Assembly: GCA_023055355.1 (NCBI GenBank)
Contig: JALJCS010000034.1
Span: forward strand, 6,276,001 to 6,340,000
DNA length: 64,000 nt
Source: Agelaius tricolor
Taxonomy: Eukaryota; Chordata; Aves; Passeriformes; Icteridae
Direction: 5' to 3'
The translations under genes and the position numbers were made by a program. The notes under the pieces were generated by a model, which was given only the letters and a program-made list of their open reading frames with translations, ran no database searches and was not told the DNA's origin. Positions within the stretch are counted from its first letter, which is position 1; each line of letters starts with the position of its first letter. Shown here piece by piece: positions 62,401 to 64,000 of the stretch.

Positions 62401-64000
62401 TTTTGTTCTCTCTTGTTAACAGATATTCAGAATGCATCCCACTGTCATCCTGCAATCCTTTCCATCCCTGCCAGGGCTGTAGCACGAGGAGAGCAGGTAA
62501 TCTACAGGGCACGATAAAAGCTTCTCACAACAAACACGGGTGCTGCTTTGATGTTTTTCTACATGCCTAGAAACCTAGTAAAGAAAATAAGCTTGTATCA
62601 GCTAATTAAGATACCATTGTGATTCCAGTTTTACATGTGCCAGTGCAGAACTCATCTAATAATTGATGGAGCATTATCTATTTTTTTCCCCCAAGGCAAA
62701 TTAATCCCCCAAACAACTTAAAAGGAACCACTCAGGATTTTTTTTTCCTTTTTTTTTTTTAGCAAGGATAGATCAGTGTTTTATTAATCCAGAAAGGAAA
62801 CACTATATGAAGGAATGGAGTCTTGCTGCTTTTTCTTCTTACTGGAATGTCAAATCTCATCAAGATACTTTCTAAACAGTAGAAAAGTGAAAATCCTTGG
62901 ATCCTCTGAATACTATTTCTGCTTGGTAGCTGCTGACACTTTGAGGCAGGTATTTTTTTTTTAATTTAATTGTTTCTGTCTCGTGTTGGTTTTTTTTTGA
63001 AATGTTGTTCTGAGCTGCTGTTGGTTGGGCAGGGAAGTTTCTTTATCTCAGACTGTCAGGTTCTCTGCCAGCTTGGCAGTAATGATAAGTTACACAGCAT
63101 TGAAAGGAGCTTTGGGGTGGTCTGTAACCCTGTAATTCCTCCTGAATATTTACCCTACAAGTAAAATGCTGCTATTCCATGCAATCCTGGAATTTGCAGT
63201 GTTCCTTGCTAGGCTTGGATGCTTCCACACAAGATTAAGCATGAGCATTAAAACATCAATAAGAATTCTCCTGGTTTCATTTGGTATAAATCAGCCCCTT
63301 TTCCAAACAGGAGCATTTTAAGTACCGTGTTCCCTAAGGAAGGAGAGTTTTGCCAAGGAAATCTGACTCGCACTGCTAGAAAGTAACAAGGAGGATGATA
63401 CAAGTGGAGAAAATGTGAAGGATGAGTCCTAGCAACTGTAACAGCATTTATATCCTCTGCAGCCCCAGTCCATCCAACGAAGTCTGCAGGAGACACAATC
63501 CTACAGAGCTAGCAAAGCAAGTATGGTCAAAAACTTCTCAGGTACCATGTAACTGATCAAATTTAGTGCTTTTTTGCCCGCCAAGTAATTTGCCCCTAAT
63601 TAGTTTCCTGCTTTTTTCCTGCTCTAAGTTCCTGAGCTGTAGAATTCCTGAAGTCCCAGCTAGCCTGGGACTGATCTGCTACTACTGGACACACAGTTCC
63701 AGAATAATCCTAAAAATGTTTCAGTGCCTGAAGTGTCAGCTGTGGTGGGAATTGGTTGAGGTTTTGGTTGATTTGTAGTGGATTTTCTTTTTTCTTTTTC
63801 TGATGAAGGGGCAAAACTCCAAATGACCTCATTAGAGCAGAAAACAGCAGAAAACCCTGAACAGAACATATTTTAGTGCTGCAAAACCCAGCAAATTTGT
63901 GTTTTGTGACACTACCTCAAAAATATTTGACTAGCTTTATAGAAGCCTATTTGAGAATTTGCTTAGTTCACTAAGAAGCGTTGGAAGTGACAAGTGTTAT
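62401..64000. other. Intergenic DNA downstream of ABHD18; no gene seen
   Basis: The open frames are short and not splice-supported. In the conserved vertebrate order the next gene is LARP1B, but no recognisable part of it lies here. Confidence 0.5.

Overview
This is a multi-exon vertebrate nuclear locus, most likely from a bird and probably a songbird. The evidence is GT-AG introns, two CpG-island promoters, an antisense CR1-type LINE 3' end near 10.7 kb, and solo-LTR-like copies resembling songbird endogenous retrovirus LTRs. The avian call rests on those repeats and on overall compactness; I could not run a database comparison. There is no bacterial content: no operons, CRISPR array, rRNA or tRNA was seen.

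Four genes are present, in the order known from human 4q28 (HSPA4L - PLK4 - MFSD8 - ABHD18). (1) 1 to about 5.4 kb, + strand: the last seven coding exons and 3'UTR of HSPA4L, an Hsp110-family chaperone. (2) 5.4-18.4 kb: an intergenic stretch with no supported gene, holding one CR1 and one LTR-like copy. (3) 18.4-31.25 kb, + strand: a complete PLK4 of 16 coding exons and 976 codons, opening in a CpG island. (4) 31.24-42.45 kb, - strand: a complete MFSD8 (CLN7) of 12 coding exons and 538 codons, tail-to-tail with PLK4. (5) 42.45-62.4 kb, + strand: ABHD18, with 12 coding exons and 464 codons from the conserved start, head-to-head with MFSD8 across a shared CpG-island promoter. After 59.7 kb come the ABHD18 3'UTR and downstream DNA with several candidate poly(A) signals.

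Exon boundaries were read by eye from splice sites, codon phase and recalled family sequence. All coding exons join in frame in each gene. Two very short exons (44 nt in MFSD8, 28 nt in ABHD18) were placed this way.

The genes are functionally unrelated (chaperone, centriole-duplication kinase, lysosomal membrane protein, alpha/beta-hydrolase-like protein), and their clustering is inherited synteny, not a pathway. I found no new multi-gene system. The most interesting signals are a minor-spliceosome (U12, AT-AC) intron in ABHD18, a tandem duplication of part of an MFSD8 exon that leaves a dead exon copy, an unusual ABHD18 5' end (tiny upstream ORF or in-frame N-terminal extension), a CTCF-like site in the bidirectional promoter, and facing poly(A) signals between PLK4 and MFSD8.
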